Assembly (NCBI GenBank): GCA_020851015.1
Contig: JADZDN010000244.1
Coordinates: forward strand, 1 to 11,078
Length of the DNA: 11,078 nt
Origin: Alphaproteobacteria bacterium
GTDB taxonomy: Bacteria; Pseudomonadota; Alphaproteobacteria; JAEULC01
Reading direction: 5' to 3'
The translations under genes and the position numbers were made by a program. A model generated the notes under the pieces. That model was not told where the DNA came from. It saw only the letters and a list, made by a program, of their open reading frames with translations, and ran no database searches. Below are positions 1 through 7,489 of this stretch, piece by piece. The first letter of the stretch is position 1; each line of letters opens with the position of its first letter.

Positions 1-666
1 AATCCGAACGGCATCATGACCTATGGCGACGTGTTCTCGCTGATCTACAACCACGATACCTTCAAGAAGAAGGGCTGGGCGCCGCCCAAGGCCGAGTGGT
101 CGGAGCTGACGCGGCCCGAGTTCAAGGGCGCGATGGTCCTGCCGCCGGCCAACACGACCTATGGTCTCTACGTCATGATCATCCTGGCGCGGCTCAATGG
201 CGGCAGCGAGAACAACATCGATCCCGGCGTGAAGGCGCTGAAGGCGCTGGCGCCGGGCATCGTCGAGTGGCCGACGACCTTTGCCCGCATGGGCCAGTTC
301 CTCGAGGACGGATCAGCGGCGGTCGGGTTCTATACCTCTTCGACCGCGGCCGAGCTCGGCAAGCGCGGCATCCCGGTCAGCTACGTGACGCCCAAGCCGA
401 TCATGTTCACCGGCACGGCGGCCGGCATCATGAAGAACGCGCCCAACCCGCAGGGCGCGCGCGCCTTCCTGAACTGGTGGCTGTCGACCGAGGTGCAGCA
501 GGCCCGCGCGCAGGGCTATGGCAACACGGTGATGAACAAGGAAGTGACCGGCAATCCGATTCCCGCCGCCGAGTTGGCCAAGATGGAGAAGATCGACTAC
601 GACGTCGTGAACAAGGCGCGGCCGGAATGGATCAAGGTCTTCGAGCGCGAGATCGCGCCGAAATAG
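1..666 (+). CDS. ABC transporter periplasmic substrate-binding protein (PotD-like), 5'-truncated
   Basis: This is the C-terminal 221 residues of an extracellular solute-binding protein; the reading frame is open from the first base, so the start and signal peptide lie outside the window. Segments such as YGLYVMIILARLNGG, an SSTAAELGKRGIPVSYVTPK stretch and NPQGARAFLNWWLSTEVQQ are typical of the C-terminal lobe of the PotD/PotF and bacterial family 1 binding proteins. Family members are usually about 340-370 residues, so roughly the first third is missing. In the periplasm it would capture the substrate and deliver it to the two permeases encoded just downstream. Gene order (binding protein, ATPase, permease, permease) supports this role. 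The ligand cannot be read from the sequence; polyamines, betaines, aminophosphonates and other small organics are all handled by this family. An internal ATG at position 16 is not a credible start, since the preceding codons continue the frame. Confidence 0.88.
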   Translation, partial: NPNGIMTYGDVFSLIYNHDTFKKKGWAPPKAEWSELTRPEFKGAMVLPPANTTYGLYVMIILARLNGGSENNIDPGVKALKALAPGIVEWPTTFARMGQFLEDGSAAVGFYTSSTAAELGKRGIPVSYVTPKPIMFTGTAAGIMKNAPNPQGARAFLNWWLSTEVQQARAQGYGNTVMNKEVTGNPIPAAELAKMEKIDYDVVNKARPEWIKVFEREIAPK

Positions 667-684
667 TCCCTCCGGCCCGACCCG

Positions 685-1776
685 ATGCCGCAGGAAGGGC
701 GTGCCCGGCCGCAGGCGGGGCTTGACGTCGCGGGACTGATCAAGCGCTTCGGCGCCAGCGTGGCGGTAGCCGGCGTCGACCTGTCGGTGCGTCCCGGCGA
801 GTTCTTCACCGTGCTTGGACCGTCGGGCTGCGGCAAGACGACACTGCTGCGGATGGTCGCGGGCATCCTGGTGCCGGATGGCGGGCGCATCGCGATCGGC
901 GGGCGGGACGTGACCGCGGCACCGATCTGGACCCGCCGCGTCGGGCTGGTGTTCCAGAACTATGCCCTGTTTCCGCACATGAGCGTCGCCCAGAACGTGG
1001 GCTTCGGCCTGGCGATGCAGAAGGTGGCGCGCGAGGAGCGCACGGCGCGCGTCGCACGCGCGCTGGGCACGGTCCGATTGGATGGCTACGAGGCACGGCG
1101 GCCGAGCGAATTGTCGGGCGGCCAGCAGCAGCGCGTCGCGCTGGCCCGCGCCATCGTCACCGAGCCGGACCTGCTCTTGCTCGACGAGCCGCTGTCGAAC
1201 CTCGACGCGCGCCTGCGGGAAGACATGCGCGCGGAGCTGCTGGACTTGCAGCGCCGGGTCGGCATCACCACCGTGCTGGTGACCCACGACATCCACGAGG
1301 CCTTCGCGCTGTCGGACCGGGTGGCCGTCATGCGGGCGGGCAGGGTGGAGCAGCTCGGCGCGCCGACCGAGCTTTACGATCGGCCGGCGAATCGCTTCGT
1401 CGCCGGGTTCCTGGGGCCGGTGAACGAATGGGAGGGGCGGGTCGAAGCGCGCAGCGCAGGACAGGCCCGGGTCGCCGTGGAGGGCATCGGCAGTTTCGAG
1501 GTCGCCGCCCCGGAGACCTGCGCGGTCGGCCAGACCGCCTGGCTGGTGCTGCGGCCGGAGCGGGTGCGCATCGAGGCGGCCGAGGCGACCGCGTCCGGCC
1601 TTATCGGACGGGTCGATCACGTCTCGCATCTCGGCAACCTGGTGAACTACCGCGTCGCGCTCGGCGCCCGCGCGCTGGCGGTGCAATCGCCGCCCCTGCG
1701 CGGCCAGACGCTGGGCTTGGGGCAGAGCGTGCGGGTTACCTGGCACGCCGGCGATGTCGCGGCGGTGGCGGTATGA
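685..1776 (+). CDS. ABC transporter ATP-binding protein, PotA-like
   Basis: This 363-residue protein is the cytoplasmic ATPase that powers the importer. All nucleotide-binding motifs are intact: Walker A GPSGCGKTT (residues 45-53), Q-loop VFQNYALFPHMSV (about 89-101), signature LSGGQQQR (143-150), Walker B LLLLDEP (163-169), D-loop SNLDAR (171-176) and H-loop VTHD (199-202). After the ATPase domain comes a C-terminal extension from about 235, with a TOBE-type segment (about 275-355, including LVLRPERVRIEA) typical of the PotA/UgpC/FbpC group. The length is normal for this group. The start at 685 is 18 bp after the binding-protein stop and has no clear Shine-Dalgarno, which fits read-through from the upstream gene; no better in-frame start precedes the conserved domain. 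Its stop overlaps the next start as ATGA. The substrate is not determined by this subunit. Confidence 0.95.
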   Translation: MPQEGRARPQAGLDVAGLIKRFGASVAVAGVDLSVRPGEFFTVLGPSGCGKTTLLRMVAGILVPDGGRIAIGGRDVTAAPIWTRRVGLVFQNYALFPHMSVAQNVGFGLAMQKVAREERTARVARALGTVRLDGYEARRPSELSGGQQQRVALARAIVTEPDLLLLDEPLSNLDARLREDMRAELLDLQRRVGITTVLVTHDIHEAFALSDRVAVMRAGRVEQLGAPTELYDRPANRFVAGFLGPVNEWEGRVEARSAGQARVAVEGIGSFEVAAPETCAVGQTAWLVLRPERVRIEAAEATASGLIGRVDHVSHLGNLVNYRVALGARALAVQSPPLRGQTLGLGQSVRVTWHAGDVAAVAV

Positions 1777-2660
1777 CCGCGGTCGCGCTTGCCGGGACCG
1801 ACTTTCCGCGCGCGTCGCTCGCCACCAGGTTGGGCGGGGCCGGATGGCTGTTCCTGGCGCCCGCCGTCGTGCTGATGATCGCCGCCTACTTGGCGCCGCT
1901 GTTCGACAGCATCGTCATCAGCTTCCATCCGAACACGCCGCAGGGGATCGACCGCGCGCACTGGATCCTCGGCAACTACGCGCGGCTGTTCGACGACTAC
2001 TACGCGACCGTGCTGCTGCGGACATTGCGGGTCAGCGTCGCCATCACGCTGCTGTCGGTCCTGCTCGCCTATCCCGTCGCACTGTGGCTGGCGGAGCTGA
2101 GCCCGCGCGGCCAGACCTGGGCGATCCTGGCCTACATGTCGCCCTGGCTGGTGAACACCGTGGTCAAGTCGTTCGGCTGGACCTTGATCCTCGGCAACAG
2201 CGGGGTCATCAACACCGGCCTGCGCGCGGCGGGGCTGATTGACGCGCCGCTGCGCCTGATGTTCAACGAGCTGGGGATCGTCGTCGGCCTCTTGCCCGGG
2301 CATTTCCTGTTCGTACTGCTGCCGCTGTGGGCGGCGCTCAAGGGCCTCGACGACAACCTGCGCTGGGCCGCGATGACGCTGGGCGCCCGGCCGGGGACGG
2401 TGTTCCGGCGCATCACCCTGCCGCTGACCCTGCCGGCGCTGCTGGCCGGCGGGATCATCAACTTCACCATGAACATGGCGGCCTTCGCCGCGCCGGCGCT
2501 GCTCGGCGGCACGCGCGCCCGCGTGCTGTCCTTCGTCGCCTACCAGGTCAACCTCGAGGAGCTCAACTGGCCGTTCGGCGGCGCTCTTGCAGTCGCCATG
2601 CTCACGGTGACGCTGGGCTTCATCGCGCTGGCGCAGTGGGTCGGGGGACGGCTGCGATGA
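1773..2660 (+). CDS. ABC transporter permease, PotB-like
   Basis: This 295-residue inner-membrane protein is the first of two permease subunits. It starts at the ATG of an ATGA overlap with the ATPase gene; the frame is open further upstream, but only as a shadow of that gene. Hydrophobic stretches give about six membrane segments, the first near residues 22-45 (LFLAPAVVLMIAAYLAPLF). The cytoplasmic EAA loop, which docks on the ATPase, is visible at residues 198-217 as WAAMTLGA followed by an RRITLP ending, with the invariant Gly at 204. The family form (MetI-like, binding-protein-dependent transport inner-membrane component) and the short N-terminal tail before the first helix match PotB/PotH-type subunits. 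It probably forms a heterodimer with the next gene product. Confidence 0.93.
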   Translation: MTAVALAGTDFPRASLATRLGGAGWLFLAPAVVLMIAAYLAPLFDSIVISFHPNTPQGIDRAHWILGNYARLFDDYYATVLLRTLRVSVAITLLSVLLAYPVALWLAELSPRGQTWAILAYMSPWLVNTVVKSFGWTLILGNSGVINTGLRAAGLIDAPLRLMFNELGIVVGLLPGHFLFVLLPLWAALKGLDDNLRWAAMTLGARPGTVFRRITLPLTLPALLAGGIINFTMNMAAFAAPALLGGTRARVLSFVAYQVNLEELNWPFGGALAVAMLTVTLGFIALAQWVGGRLR

Positions 2661-3433
2661 AGCGCGCGCTGACCGCCTTCAACGTGCTGATGATCGTCTA
2701 CATCCTGGCGCCGATCGTGCTGGTGGTGTGGATGTCGTTCACGCCGACCATGCTGTTCCGCATACCGGTCACGCAGTTCTCGCTGCGCTGGTACTACGAG
2801 GTATTCTCCTACAGCGCCTATGTCGACGCGGCCCTGCTCAGCCTGCGGCTGGGGCTCTTGGCCGCGCTGGTCGCCGTCGCGGTCGGCTTCTGCGCCGCCT
2901 ACGGGCTGGTGCGGTGGAAGCCGCCGGGATCGGCGGCGCTGATGGGGCTGTTCACCGCGCCGCTGGTCGTGCCGGCCGTCGTCTTCGGCATCGCCATGCT
3001 GCAGTTCATCAACCGGATCGGACTCTATGGCAGCTTCACCGCGCTGCTGCTGGCGCACGTGGTGCTGGTGATGCCGTTCGCGGTGCGCACGCTGCAGGCG
3101 GCGATCCAGGAGCACGGACCCGAGCTGGAATGGGCGGCGATGAGCCTGGGCGCCAGGCGCTGGCGGGCGGTCATGCTGGTGACCGTTCCGCTGTGCCTGC
3201 GCGGAATGATCGCGGCTTTCCTGTTCTGCTTCCTGATCTCGTTCTCCGAGATCACCGTCACGCTGTTCATGACCGGACCCGCGCACCAGACGTTGCCGGT
3301 CCGCATATTCAACTATGTCAGCGACCGCATCGATCCCACCATGGCGGCCGTGTCGTCGATGGTGGTGATGCTGACGGTGGTGATCGCATTGGCGCTCAAC
3401 CGGCTGGGCGCGCTATCGGGGTTGAAGAAATGA
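2657..3433 (+). CDS. ABC transporter permease, PotC-like
   Basis: This 258-residue protein is the second permease of the importer. The start codon at 2657 overlaps the stop of the first permease (ATGA), giving translational coupling. It begins almost directly with a membrane helix (about residues 8-28, VLMIVYILAPIVLVVWMSF), as PotC/PotI-type subunits do, and shows about six hydrophobic segments. The EAA loop lies at about 158-178, EWAAMSLGARR then a VTVP ending, with Gly165 conserved. The ISFSEITVTLF segment after the loop is typical of polyamine-type PotC proteins (compare ISFDD/SFSE variants in the family). Its stop again overlaps the next start (ATGA), which ties the transporter directly to the first catabolic gene. 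Confidence 0.93.
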   Translation: MKRALTAFNVLMIVYILAPIVLVVWMSFTPTMLFRIPVTQFSLRWYYEVFSYSAYVDAALLSLRLGLLAALVAVAVGFCAAYGLVRWKPPGSAALMGLFTAPLVVPAVVFGIAMLQFINRIGLYGSFTALLLAHVVLVMPFAVRTLQAAIQEHGPELEWAAMSLGARRWRAVMLVTVPLCLRGMIAAFLFCFLISFSEITVTLFMTGPAHQTLPVRIFNYVSDRIDPTMAAVSSMVVMLTVVIALALNRLGALSGLKK

Positions 3434-4215
3434 GCGATGAAAAGGAACTGCTGATCGACCACAAGGGCGGGGTCACGACGCTGACCTTGAACCGGCCGCC
3501 ACTCAACCTGCTGACGTTCTCGCTGCTGCAGGGCCTGGCCAGGGCGTTCGACGACATCGAGGCGCGCGACGCGACGCGGGCGGTGGTGATCCGCGGGGCG
3601 GGCACGCGCGCGTTCTGCGCCGGGGCCGACCTGAAGGCCGAGGCCGAGCACGACGAGCGCACGGCCGACCGCTGGCGCGAAGTCGGGCGCGGCCTGATCG
3701 AGCGGATCGAGAGCTTTCCCAAGCCGGTGATATCGGCGGTGCAGGGCTGGTGCATCGGCGGCGGCACGGCGCTTGCTTGGCCCGCCGATATCCGCGTCGC
3801 CGCCGAGTCGGCGAAATTCCGCGCGGGCGACGTCTATCTCGGCATGAGCCCGAACTGGGGCATGGGGATGGTGCGTCTGGCGCACTATCTCGGCCGCAAC
3901 CGCACGCTCGACATCATCCTGTTCGGCGACGACGTGACCGCCAAGCAGGCCTATGACTTCAACCTGGTGTCCTTCGTCTATCCGGATGCCTCGTTCGACG
4001 CCGAGGTCGCGCGGATCGCCGACAAGATGGCGGGTGCCGCGCCCTTGCCGGTGCGCGCGATCAAGGAGGGCGTGCTGGCGCAATGGCACGATTCGCCGGA
4101 CCGCGCCACGCTGGTCGAGGAGCGCTGGCGCAAGATCGTCGCCGCCTCCGAGGATTTCAAGGAAGGCCCACGCGCCTGGCGCGAGAAACGCAAGCCAGTG
4201 TTCAAGGGCAAATAG
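3430..4215 (+). CDS. Enoyl-CoA hydratase/isomerase-family (crotonase fold) protein with altered active site
   Basis: This 261-residue protein belongs to the crotonase superfamily, which binds CoA thioesters and stabilises an enolate in an oxyanion hole. The CoA/oxyanion segments are present: AFCAGADL (residues 61-68) and GWCIGGG (106-112), followed by ADIRVAAESAKF (119-130). In classical hydratases the two catalytic glutamates (rat mitochondrial Glu144 and Glu164) sit two residues after the GGG and 20 residues further on. Here these positions are Ala114 and Asp134. A plain hydration reaction is therefore doubtful; isomerase, lyase or hydrolase activity on a CoA ester is possible. Residue 142, where dienoyl-CoA isomerase and chlorobenzoyl-CoA dehalogenase carry a catalytic Asp, is Asn. 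The length is standard. It is coupled to the permease gene by ATGA and is followed 14 bp later by the acyl-CoA dehydrogenase. The family assignment is secure; the reaction is not. Confidence 0.9.
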   Translation: MSDEKELLIDHKGGVTTLTLNRPPLNLLTFSLLQGLARAFDDIEARDATRAVVIRGAGTRAFCAGADLKAEAEHDERTADRWREVGRGLIERIESFPKPVISAVQGWCIGGGTALAWPADIRVAAESAKFRAGDVYLGMSPNWGMGMVRLAHYLGRNRTLDIILFGDDVTAKQAYDFNLVSFVYPDASFDAEVARIADKMAGAAPLPVRAIKEGVLAQWHDSPDRATLVEERWRKIVAASEDFKEGPRAWREKRKPVFKGK

Positions 4216-4229
4216 AGGAAACGCCGATC

Positions 4230-5375
4230 ATGGATTTCGCCCTCAACAAGGCACAGCAGGAACTCCGGGAGCAGGCGCGCGAGGCGGTCCAGCGCGTCGT
4301 CGTCCCGATCGCGGCCGAGGCGCCGCCCAGCGCGAAGCTGACGCGCGATCAGGTCTCGCGCATCTACAAGGGCCTGGCGCCGCTCGGCTATCTGGGCAGC
4401 ACGATCTCGCCCGACCAGGGCGGAGCCGGCATGAGTTTCCTCGACTACGGGCTGCTGCTCGAAGCGCTGGGACCGAGCCCGGTGGTACTGGGCGAAATCG
4501 TCCCGCCGCGCCTGATCGCGCGGGTCGGCACCCCGGAGCAGAAGCGGCGCTGGCTTGGCAAGCTGCTGGCGGGCGATCTCGTCTCGACCGCCGCGATCAC
4601 CGAGCCGCAGGCCGGCTCGGATACGCGCGGCTTCACCTGCGCGGGCGTTCCCGGTCCCGACTTCTACACCGTCACCGGCAAGAAGAAGTGGATCAAGTTC
4701 GGCGGCATCGCCGACCTGATGACCTTGATGGTGGTCGAGCCGAACCTGCCGCCCAAGGCGCGCCATACCCGCCTGGTGGTGGAGCGCGGCGTGTCGCCCT
4801 GGACCAGTCGCGAGGTGCCGTCGGTCGGGCTGCGCAATCTTTCGTATGTCGAACTGGAATTCGCCGGCGCGAAGGTGCCGCGCAACAACATGCTGGCCGA
4901 GCCTGGCACGGCGCTGGCGGCTTTCGGACGCGGCATCGAGGCGTCGCGGCCTTTCATCGGGCTGACGGCCGTGGGCATCGCCGCCCACGCGCTGGAGATC
5001 GCCACGCGCTACACCCGCGACCGCGTCGCCTTCGGCCGCCCGATCGCGAAGTTCCAGGCGATCCAGGTGGCGCTGGCCGACGCCGCGGCCGAGGTATCTG
5101 CCGCGCGGCTGTTGTGCCTGCAGGCGCTGTGGATGATGGACGCGGGCGAGCACTGCGCGCGCGAGGCGTCGATGGCGAAGGTTTTCGCCGCCGAGGCATC
5201 GGTGCGCGCGTGCAACGCCGCCATGGACGTGATGGGGGCGATGGGCCTGTCGGAAGAGGCGGGGGTCGAGCGCTGCTGGCGCGATTGCCGCATGCTGACG
5301 GTGATCGACGGCACGTCCGGCATCAACCGCCTGATCGTCGGACGCGAGATCACGGGCCATGCCGCTTTCATCTGA
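4230..5375 (+). CDS. Acyl-CoA dehydrogenase family flavoprotein with Asp at the catalytic-base position
   Basis: This 381-residue FAD enzyme should oxidise an acyl-CoA to the 2,3-enoyl-CoA, passing electrons to electron-transfer flavoprotein. It has an all-helical N-terminal part (about 1-115), a beta domain starting at the FAD-contact motif ITEPQAGSD (E125, P126), and a helical C-terminal domain with RDRVAFGRPI (R265, F268, G269). The usual catalytic Glu of the C-terminal YEGT-type motif is replaced: the sequence reads VIDGTSGINRLIVGRE, with Asp360. The alternative base position of isovaleryl- and long-chain enzymes (the helix around GIEASRPFIG) also lacks a Glu at the aligned residue, which appears to be Ser. 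The start at 4230 is supported by AGAGGAA at 4214-4220, nine bases upstream; the longer open frame is a shadow of the crotonase gene. The 3' end overlaps the next gene by 17 bp. The substrate is unknown. Confidence 0.93.
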   Translation: MDFALNKAQQELREQAREAVQRVVVPIAAEAPPSAKLTRDQVSRIYKGLAPLGYLGSTISPDQGGAGMSFLDYGLLLEALGPSPVVLGEIVPPRLIARVGTPEQKRRWLGKLLAGDLVSTAAITEPQAGSDTRGFTCAGVPGPDFYTVTGKKKWIKFGGIADLMTLMVVEPNLPPKARHTRLVVERGVSPWTSREVPSVGLRNLSYVELEFAGAKVPRNNMLAEPGTALAAFGRGIEASRPFIGLTAVGIAAHALEIATRYTRDRVAFGRPIAKFQAIQVALADAAAEVSAARLLCLQALWMMDAGEHCAREASMAKVFAAEASVRACNAAMDVMGAMGLSEEAGVERCWRDCRMLTVIDGTSGINRLIVGREITGHAAFI

Positions 5376-7470
5376 GGCGGCGGCGCCGCGCCTGCCGGTC
5401 GGCCGCATCCTGGCGCCACGCTCGGTCGGGGTCTTTGGGGCCTCGGACGACCGCGGCAAATGGGCCGGGCGGATCATGTACTACCTGGCCCTGCACGGCT
5501 ACGCGGGCGAGATCATCCCGATCAACCCGCGCCGCGACGTGGTGCAGGGCAGGAAATGCTACGCCCGCGTCGCCGACGCGCCGCCGATCGACGTGGCGAT
5601 CATCGCCATCCCGGCCGACAAGGCGGTGGACGCGGTCCGCGAATGCGCCGAGGCGGGCGTCGGAAGCTGCCTGATCATCACCAGCGGCTTCGCCGAGGTC
5701 GAAGGCGGCGGGGTGGACGCGCAGAAGAGCCTGGTCGATATCGCGCGGCGCAGCGGCATGCGCCTGGTGGGCCCGAACTGCCTGGGCATCATCAATGTGC
5801 TGAACGGCCTGGCGTTGACCTCGGCCCGCGTGCTGGAGGTCGAGAAGCTGCATCGCGGCGCGATCGGCTTCGTCACCCAGAGCGGCGCGCTGATGCTGTC
5901 CGTGTTCAACCGCGCGCATGACGCGGGCATCGGGTTCAGCCAGCTCGTGTCGGTCGGCAACCAGGCCGACCTCGAATTGTGCGACTTCCTCGAGCACATG
6001 ATCGGCGATCCCGATACGAGGGCGATCTGCTTGCATATCGAGGGGCTGAAGGACGGGCGGCGCTTTCTCGAGTTGCTGCGCCGGGCACGCGAGGCGGCAA
6101 AGCCAGTGTTCGTGCTGAAAACCGGCCGCAGCGCCGCGGGCGAGGTGGCGGCGCGCTCGCATACCGCCAGCATGGCCGGCGCGTACCCCGTGTTCCGCGC
6201 GGCCTGCCGGCAGGAAGGGGCGGTGCTGTGCGACGATCCCGATACGATGATCCTGGCGGCAGACATGGCGGTGCGCTTCGGCCCGTGTCCGCCCGGCGAC
6301 GTCGGCATCGTCTCCTCGTCGGGCGGGATCAACGGCGTGGTGCTGGACCGCATGGCCGACATGGGCCTGCCGGTGGCGACGTTCGGTCCCGCGACGCGCT
6401 CGGCGCTGGCCCAGCACATGCTGCCGAGCCACCTGGGCAACCCGGTCGACCTGGGCACGCGCAAGCAGGAGGTCGGCGGGGGCGACAGAGTGGGCGAGGA
6501 GATCGTTCGAATTGTCGCGGCCGAAAAGTCGGTTGGCGTCGTCGTGGTGCCGCTGACCACCAGCCCGAATTACGAAGCGACGGCCGGTGCATTGGCCAAG
6601 GGCGTCGCCACCTGCGGCAAGCCCGGGTTCGTCATCCTGACCCCGGGGTCGGTCGCAACCGAGGTCAGGCGCGTGATCCGCGCGGAGGGCGTGCCGGTCT
6701 GCGACCGCGTCGATGACGGGCTGCGGATGCTCGCCGCCTACCGCGATTTTCAGCGGTCGCCAGTGTCGCCCGCGCCGGTTGTCGCGCAACCCCCCCTGTC
6801 GATCGTACTGCCATCCGCCGGCTATCTGAGCGAGCCGGAAGCGAAGGCCCTGCTGGCCAAGGCCGGGATTCGCACGGCCCGCGAGCAGGTCGTCGCGACG
6901 CGCGAGGAGGCGATCGAGGCGGCCGATGCGATCGGCTATCCGGTCGTGCTGAAGGGGATCAGCGCGCGCATCGTGCACAAGAGCGATGCCGGGCTGGTGA
7001 AAATCGGTCTCGCCGATCGGGCGCAGGTGGGCACGGCCTACGACGCCGTGGCGGGCGCGCTGCGCCGCCAGGACCCGGACGCGCGTCATTGCCTGGTGGC
7101 GGAGATGGTCGCGGGCGGGGCGGAGTTGATCCTGGGCGTGAAGCGCGATCCGCAGTTCGGTCCGGTCGTGATGGTCGGCGCCGGCGGCGTGCTGGTCGAG
7201 CTGCTGGAGGATACGCAGCTCGCGCTTGCCCCCGTGGACGCCACGACGGCCGAGGCGATGCTGCTGCGGCTGCGGGTCTTCCGCCTGCTGCAAGGCTATC
7301 GCGGCAGGCCCCCGCTGGATGTGGCGGCCGTCGTCGATACGCTGGTCCGGCTGGGTCGCCTGGCCCAGGCGCTGGGCGACCGGCTGACCGAGCTCGACAT
7401 CAACCCGCTGATCGTCCGCGAAGCGGGAAAGGGCGCGATCGCCGTCGATGCCCGCGCCGTCATCGCCTGA
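5359..7470 (+). CDS. ADP-forming acyl-CoA synthetase (acetate--CoA ligase family), fused alpha-beta form
   Basis: This 703-residue protein is a fused NDP-forming acyl-CoA synthetase, catalysing acid + CoA + ATP = acyl-CoA + ADP + Pi, reversibly. The domain order is: CoA-binding Rossmann domain (about 15-135; VFGAS near 27-29, GPNCLG at 138-143), succinyl-CoA-ligase-like domain (about 150-300; TQSGAL at 173-178, and SHTASMAG with H268, expected to be the phosphorylated histidine), a third ligase-like domain to about 455, a Pro-rich linker (about 465-485), and a C-terminal ATP-grasp domain (about 487-700; HKSDAG at 540-545, ELDINPL at 678-684). No GNAT acetyltransferase domain follows, so it is not the Pat-type protein acetyltransferase. 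The ATG lies 17 bp inside the dehydrogenase gene, implying coupled translation. In the pathway it either activates the imported acid or recovers ATP from a CoA ester. The acid is not identified. Confidence 0.93.
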   Translation: MPLSSEAAAPRLPVGRILAPRSVGVFGASDDRGKWAGRIMYYLALHGYAGEIIPINPRRDVVQGRKCYARVADAPPIDVAIIAIPADKAVDAVRECAEAGVGSCLIITSGFAEVEGGGVDAQKSLVDIARRSGMRLVGPNCLGIINVLNGLALTSARVLEVEKLHRGAIGFVTQSGALMLSVFNRAHDAGIGFSQLVSVGNQADLELCDFLEHMIGDPDTRAICLHIEGLKDGRRFLELLRRAREAAKPVFVLKTGRSAAGEVAARSHTASMAGAYPVFRAACRQEGAVLCDDPDTMILAADMAVRFGPCPPGDVGIVSSSGGINGVVLDRMADMGLPVATFGPATRSALAQHMLPSHLGNPVDLGTRKQEVGGGDRVGEEIVRIVAAEKSVGVVVVPLTTSPNYEATAGALAKGVATCGKPGFVILTPGSVATEVRRVIRAEGVPVCDRVDDGLRMLAAYRDFQRSPVSPAPVVAQPPLSIVLPSAGYLSEPEAKALLAKAGIRTAREQVVATREEAIEAADAIGYPVVLKGISARIVHKSDAGLVKIGLADRAQVGTAYDAVAGALRRQDPDARHCLVAEMVAGGAELILGVKRDPQFGPVVMVGAGGVLVELLEDTQLALAPVDATTAEAMLLRLRVFRLLQGYRGRPPLDVAAVVDTLVRLGRLAQALGDRLTELDINPLIVREAGKGAIAVDARAVIA

Positions 7471-7489
7471 CGCGACAAGGAAGCGCCCG

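Noticed and set aside
313..1746. Long minus-strand open frame (477 codons) opposite the binding protein and ATPase
   Set aside because: It is rich in Arg, His, Gln and Asp with no recognisable domain, and runs opposite genes with complete motifs. This is the usual antisense shadow in high-GC DNA.
3978..5477. Minus-strand open frame of 499 codons opposite the acyl-CoA dehydrogenase
   Set aside because: It is a shadow of well-supported plus-strand genes and crosses three of them; no family is recognisable.
5368..7293. Minus-strand open frame of 641 codons opposite the acyl-CoA synthetase
   Set aside because: Its composition is a low-quality Arg/His/Gln/Asp mix, there is no motif, and the plus-strand synthetase is intact with all domains.
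5359..7470. Pat-type protein acetyltransferase (synthetase domains plus GNAT)
   Set aside because: The protein ends after the ATP-grasp domain; no GNAT domain is present and the His268 site is intact, so a metabolic synthetase is the better call.
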